This document shows, piece after piece, positions 30,692 through 30,745 of a stretch of 30,745 bases of DNA. The notes under the pieces are model-generated. The model ran no database searches, was not told the origin of the DNA, and saw nothing but the letters and a program-made list of their open reading frames with translations. The stretch's first letter is position 1; every line of letters begins with the position of its first letter. Source of the stretch: JAAYPI01 sp036734385. Lineage in GTDB: Bacteria; Bacteroidota; Bacteroidia; Bacteroidales; Paludibacteraceae. The stretch is taken from NCBI GenBank assembly GCA_036734385.1, contig DAIMYQ010000020.1:1-30745 (forward strand), read 5' to 3'. The position numbers and the translations under genes were made by a program.

Positions 30692-30745
30692 TAGCGGGAA
30701 CGAGAGTTGAACTCGTGACCTCCGGGTTATGAATCCGACGCTCTA
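30692..30745 (-). tRNA. tRNA with CAT anticodon (tRNA-Met type), 3' part only
   Basis: On the minus strand, the window holds the end of the D arm (TAGAGCG), the anticodon loop TTCATAA, a variable loop, the T arm ACGAG-TTCAACT-CTCGT, the acceptor strand TCCCGCT and discriminator A. The 5' acceptor and most of the D arm lie beyond the window. CAT could be elongator or initiator Met, or a lysidine-modified Ile tRNA; the TAGAGC end of the D arm makes initiator less likely. Confidence 0.9.

Noticed and set aside
27659..30745. Possible integrated island between smpB and the CAT tRNA
   Set aside because: The DUF134 module abuts a tRNA 3' end, a common integration site, but I find no second copy of the tRNA 3' end near 27659-27782 and no integrase gene.

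Overview
The window reads as a low-GC chromosomal segment of an anaerobic member of the Bacteroidetes, most likely Bacteroidales. The evidence is the gene families (DUF5063, DUF4286, DUF3078, Bacteroidetes-type ExbB/ExbD/TonB, fused HisB, methylmalonyl-CoA decarboxylase genes) and repeated promoter cores of the Bacteroidetes type (TAnnTTTG, sometimes with an upstream TTTG 19-20 nt away). Two runs of exactly 100 N (3807-3906 and 26940-27039) are scaffold joins of unknown true length, and both fall inside genes. No stretch longer than about 160 bases lacks a gene. I see no insertion sequence, prophage or CRISPR array.

Layout: (1) 2-292, the 3' end of a membrane protein resembling DUF4405/cytochrome b, meeting a minus-strand hisC-hisB-kdsB operon at a shared bidirectional terminator. 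(2) 3458-3619, two identical tRNA-Lys(TTT) genes with a good promoter. (3) 3771-5144, an ECF sigma factor, a one-TM protein in the anti-sigma position and a Cys-rich Spy-like secreted protein broken by the first gap. (4) 5232-7637, DUF5063, a DEDD 3'-5' exonuclease and an RlmI-type methyltransferase. (5) 7656-9437 (minus), nadK, DUF4286 and ruvC. (6) 9593-13116, pdxJ, exbB, exbD, tonB and ung. (7) 13274-19635, a TolC/HlyD/MacB-type efflux system with its own LytS/LytTR-type two-component pair, followed by DUF3078 under a separate promoter.

(8) 20748-26594 (minus), a same-strand run: BFN/DUF151 nuclease-like protein, nucleoside symporter, WecA/MraY-type glycosyl-1-phosphate transferase, methylmalonyl-CoA epimerase, decarboxylase alpha subunit, OadG-type gamma subunit and biotin carrier. 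The last four belong to the succinate-to-propionate route, but the membrane beta subunit (MmdB) that performs the Na+-coupled decarboxylation is not here. (9) 26752-27658, a Yip1-like membrane protein (second gap) and smpB. (10) 27783-30530 (minus), a compact five-gene module: DUF134 regulator, SAM methyltransferase, DHPS-like metallo-beta-lactamase-fold protein, DUF5320-like/2x[4Fe-4S] ferredoxin and NifX/NifB-type cofactor-binding protein. (11) 30692-end, the 3' part of a CAT-anticodon tRNA.

The most interesting part is region 10. All five proteins look suited to metal or Fe-S chemistry, the genes are tightly packed, and a near-perfect 20-bp palindrome lies just upstream of a Bacteroidetes -7 element in front of the DUF134 gene. 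This suggests an autoregulated, uncharacterised metallocofactor or redox module. The function is an inference; the sequence shows only the architecture.
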